NCBI GenBank assembly: GCA_012026855.1
Contig: VEOV01000366.1
Coordinates: forward strand, 1 to 8,177
Direction of reading: 5' to 3'
Length of the DNA: 8,177 nucleotides
From: Geobacter sp.
GTDB taxonomy: Bacteria; Desulfobacterota; Desulfuromonadia; Geobacterales; DSM-12255
Both the position numbers and the translations under genes were made by a program. Below, piece by piece: positions 5,956-8,177 of this stretch. Position 1 is the stretch's first letter. The number at the start of each line of letters is the position of its first letter. A model generated the notes under the pieces. The model ran no database searches and had not been told where the DNA came from. It saw only the letters and a program-made list of their open reading frames with translations.

Positions 5956-6989
5956 GCCCAGTCAGTTGAGAAAATATTGCTGCAGTTGGCCGCAACAATG
6001 GCATGGGAACCGGAAGGGAGATCAAACTGCGTCTGTTGGTAACAGCCGGCGGCCTGCAACATTGCGGCAGTTTCGGCAATGGTGTAGCTGCGGCCGTTAT
6101 AGGTGTTGACCAGCATATGCAGGTCGTACATGGCCCCCAGGCTACCGGTATCCCGGAAAAAGTCATGGATTATGATGTTGCCGGTGTCTGTCAGCAGCCG
6201 GGCCGCCCGGCCAAGCAGCAGCCCGTTTTCCTCAAAGCCGAAGCAGTGGCAGACGTTGGAGAGGAGGAGGATATCTGCAGTTGCAGGATGATCTTCGACA
6301 AAGCCGGCCAACTGCTGCTCATCGAGGATGTTGCAGGGCCAGAGAGCCATGTTTTCCGGCAGTTCCGTGGCGGACAACCGGTGGCAAACATCCGGCAGGT
6401 CGCAGGCTACCCCCTGCCAGCCGGGGTTGCGCGCCAGAAACTCCCGCAGATAGACGGCATCCCCCGCGCCGATGTCGATGATTCTTCCCCTGTCAGGCAG
6501 GGCCGGGAAGTTGTCCCACAATTCTGCGGCACGGACCCGCGCCGTCTCGCTCATGGCTTGCTGGAAAAGCTCCAGCCGTCCGGCGCACTCTTCCGCGGAG
6601 CGGGGGCGGAGCAACGTTCCCTGGCCGTTGCGCAGGACTGTTCCCAGATTGCTCCAGTTCTCCATCAACAGCGGCTCGAAAGCAATCACATGGCGCTGGC
6701 ACCGGCTGCTGCTCCGGCTGAGATAGGCTTTGCTGAAAGCGGAGAGTGCCAGCCTGCCGTCATGCTCATGCAGCAGCCCCGTGCCGACCAGGTGCCCGAT
6801 GAAGCGTCCACCCGCGTCACTCTGCAGCCGGGCTGCCGCCAACAGCTCGGCAGCTGTTAACTCTCCATCCTCCAGCAGATCGATAATGCCGGAGTTCAGC
6901 GCCTCGCTGATCACCATGAAGCTGCGATAGCCGGTAATCATGCTGCAAAAGGCAGCATAGCCGGGATCAGCGGAGAGCGTTGCCGTCAA
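5952..6989 (-). CDS. SAM-dependent O-methyltransferase (class II/Methyltransf_2 type), candidate 5-hydroxybenzimidazole O-methyltransferase
   Basis: 345 aa. An N-terminal winged-helix/dimerisation part (about residues 18-95, GYRSFMVISEALNSGIIDLL, then LLHEHDGRLALSAFSKAYL) precedes a Rossmann methyltransferase domain. Motif I is IIDIGAGD (170-177). The ribose-binding acidic site is CDLPDV (D197), and the post-sheet string is LLLSNVCHCFGFEE (241-254), where H248 aligns with the catalytic His of plant-type O-methyltransferases. HDFFRD (275-280) and the DLHMLVNTYNGRSYTIAE segment (289-306) are also family-like. Start TTG at 6989 overlaps the TGA of the upstream ThiC-like gene (TTGA, 4 nt), with AGGA-type Shine-Dalgarno bases just ahead; the first ATG alternative is at residue 17. 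The tight coupling to a BzaF-like gene suggests a BzaC-like role, methylating 5-hydroxybenzimidazole to 5-methoxybenzimidazole for cobamide synthesis. The fold is sure; the substrate is inference. Confidence 0.85.
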   Translation of the reverse strand: MTATLSADPGYAAFCSMITGYRSFMVISEALNSGIIDLLEDGELTAAELLAAARLQSDAGGRFIGHLVGTGLLHEHDGRLALSAFSKAYLSRSSSRCQRHVIAFEPLLMENWSNLGTVLRNGQGTLLRPRSAEECAGRLELFQQAMSETARVRAAELWDNFPALPDRGRIIDIGAGDAVYLREFLARNPGWQGVACDLPDVCHRLSATELPENMALWPCNILDEQQLAGFVEDHPATADILLLSNVCHCFGFEENGLLLGRAARLLTDTGNIIIHDFFRDTGSLGAMYDLHMLVNTYNGRSYTIAETAAMLQAAGCYQQTQFDLPSGSHAIVAANCSNIFSTDWA

Positions 6990-8177
6990 ATCCTGTCCCC
7001 CTTCAGATCCGCGCTAAAGAGCTTGCCCGCCCCGCGGGAGGCGCAGAAGTCGCCGCACATGGTGCAGGTGTTTTCATCCTCCGGGGTACGGCTGGCCCGG
7101 ATGGCGCGGGCATCTTCAGGATAAAGCGCCAGCTGGAACTGTTTTTCCCAGTTGAGATCGCGGCGCGCCTTGGACATCTCTTTGTCCCGCTGCCGCCCCT
7201 TTTCCGGGTATTTGTTCATGTCGCCGATATAGGCGGCGATTTTGGCTGCCTTGACCCCCATGCGCACATCTTCTTCATTGGGGAGGGCCAGATGTTCTGC
7301 CGGGGTGATGTAGCAGATCAGGTCCGCGCCGAAGCGGCTCGACTGGGCAGCGCCGATGGCGGCGGTAATATGGTCGAAGCCTGGGGCAATGTCGGTCGGG
7401 ATCGGCCCGAGCATGTAGTAGGGGGCATCGCCGCTCATCCGCTTCTGCAGCTGGATGTTCCCTTCGATCTCGTCCAGCGGCACATGTCCCGGCCCCTCCA
7501 CCAGCATCTGGCACCCCATGTCGCGCCCCAGCTCGGCCAGCTCGCAGTTGAAAAGCAGTTCCTGAATCTGGGCACGGTCGGAAGAATCGTGGATTGCCCC
7601 GGCCCGCAGGCCGTTGCCAAGTGAGAGCACGGTATCGTATTTTTTAAGGATGCTGACCACCCGGTCGAACTTTTCATAGAGCGGGTTTTCCCGGTTATTG
7701 GCGATCATCCAGGCGACCATGGAGACCCCCCCCTTGCTCACCAGACCGCCATAGCGGTACCCCTGCTTGCGGAGCCGCTCGATGGTGCAGAGGTTGATGC
7801 CGCAGTGCACCGCCATGAAGGCCATGCCGTCGGCGCACTGCTGTTCGATGATGTCAAAGAGCATCTCTTCATCCAGCTTGTTGGGGTCGCCGTACTTCCT
7901 TGCTGCCTCGCAGAACGCCTGGTAGAGCGGCACATTGCCCACCGGCAGGTCAACGGCAGCGATCACCTCCCGTCGCACCCGGTCAAGGTCCCCGCCGACA
8001 GACAGCTCCATGAGGGTGTCGGCGCCGGACTCCTGGGCTGCCAGCGCCTTGCGGACTTCAGCTGCGTAATCGACTATGTCCGACGAGGTGCCGATAGAGG
8101 CGTTCACCTTGGTGGTGAGTCCTTTGCCGATGCCGGCAATGCGGGACGGTTTGCGCATATGGTTCCAGGGGATGACG
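6986..8177 (-). CDS. bzaF: ThiC-superfamily radical SAM enzyme, probable BzaF (5-hydroxybenzimidazole synthase), 5' end outside window
   Basis: At least 396 codons are visible. A Met at 8158 could start it, but the frame stays open to the edge and the residues before it (VIPWNH) match the VIPxN string preceding the GIGKGL region in ThiC proteins, so the true start lies further right. Numbering from that Met: GIGKGLTTKVNASIGTSS (9-26), MAVHCG (H118), EGPGHVP (H225) and TPAEHL (H289) for the metal site, and C365-x2-C368-x3-C372 for the [4Fe-4S] cluster that cleaves SAM. ThiC rearranges aminoimidazole ribotide to HMP-phosphate; BzaF, a paralog known from Geobacter-type anaerobes, converts the same substrate to 5-hydroxybenzimidazole. 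BzaF is favoured because near-invariant ThiC strings are altered: MDLSTGGD is MELSVGGD, SRGG is SKGG, and LGDGLRPG is LGNGLRAG. A methyltransferase gene overlaps its 3' end. The alternative is a divergent thiC. The superfamily is certain, the paralog call moderate. Confidence 0.75.
   Translation of the reverse strand, partial: VIPWNHMRKPSRIAGIGKGLTTKVNASIGTSSDIVDYAAEVRKALAAQESGADTLMELSVGGDLDRVRREVIAAVDLPVGNVPLYQAFCEAARKYGDPNKLDEEMLFDIIEQQCADGMAFMAVHCGINLCTIERLRKQGYRYGGLVSKGGVSMVAWMIANNRENPLYEKFDRVVSILKKYDTVLSLGNGLRAGAIHDSSDRAQIQELLFNCELAELGRDMGCQMLVEGPGHVPLDEIEGNIQLQKRMSGDAPYYMLGPIPTDIAPGFDHITAAIGAAQSSRFGADLICYITPAEHLALPNEEDVRMGVKAAKIAAYIGDMNKYPEKGRQRDKEMSKARRDLNWEKQFQLALYPEDARAIRASRTPEDENTCTMCGDFCASRGAGKLFSADLKGDRI

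Noticed and set aside
6003..6860. Long plus-strand ORF (285 codons) opposite the methyltransferase gene
   Set aside because: It is the complementary reading of a clear methyltransferase gene, has no recognisable domain and no Shine-Dalgarno; long antisense frames are common in GC-rich DNA.
6980..7624. Plus-strand ORF of 214 codons opposite the ThiC-like gene
   Set aside because: Shadow of a strongly conserved minus-strand gene; the translated product has no family motif.
8158..8158. Met codon at 8158 as the start of the ThiC-like protein
   Set aside because: The frame is open to the edge and the six residues before it match the conserved VIPxN region of the family, so the gene almost certainly starts outside the window.

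Overview
All genes in this window are on the minus strand, so transcription runs from the right edge to the left edge. The gene families point to an anaerobic, GC-rich deltaproteobacterium of the Geobacter/Desulfuromonas type. The indicators are a short ThiC-like radical SAM enzyme, a DUF362 two-cluster ferredoxin-like protein, and an ECF sigma module with Spy/CnrX-like periplasmic proteins. The taxonomic guess is inference. No IS element, CRISPR array, tRNA, rRNA or attachment site is visible.

Right block (5952-8177): a ThiC-superfamily protein entering from the right edge overlaps by 4 nt an O-methyltransferase gene that starts with TTG. The ThiC-like protein keeps the metal ligands and the Cys cluster. 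It departs from true thiamin-type ThiC at several near-invariant active-site strings: MELSVGGD, SKGG and LGNGLRAG. With the adjacent methyltransferase, this fits the anaerobic cobamide lower-ligand route, in which a BzaF-type enzyme makes 5-hydroxybenzimidazole and a BzaC-like enzyme O-methylates it. A thiamin role remains the alternative.

Middle block (3271-5955): an HtrA/DegP periplasmic protease follows, with a sigma70-like promoter whose -35 overlaps the methyltransferase stop codon. It ends at a strong terminator. Next is a DUF362 protein with two [4Fe-4S] motifs. Its near-consensus promoter lies so close to the ATG that the mRNA is predicted to be leaderless.

Small transcription unit (about 3040-3258): a near-consensus promoter, a strong Shine-Dalgarno, a 24-codon ORF that overlaps two stable hairpins, and a strong terminator. 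Together they define a mini-mRNA or sRNA of about 180 nt that I do not recognise.

Left block (1-3007): an ECF-type promoter (TGTAACC, 16 nt, CGTC) precedes a tightly packed operon. Its genes are a Spy-like periplasmic protein, an ECF sigma factor, a 101-aa single-TM protein (likely anti-sigma), a second CnrX/Spy-like membrane-anchored periplasmic protein, and a MacA-like efflux adaptor that runs off the left edge. The layout resembles the CnrYXH logic of metal or envelope-stress sensing coupled to efflux, but the regulator would control itself and a tripartite pump.
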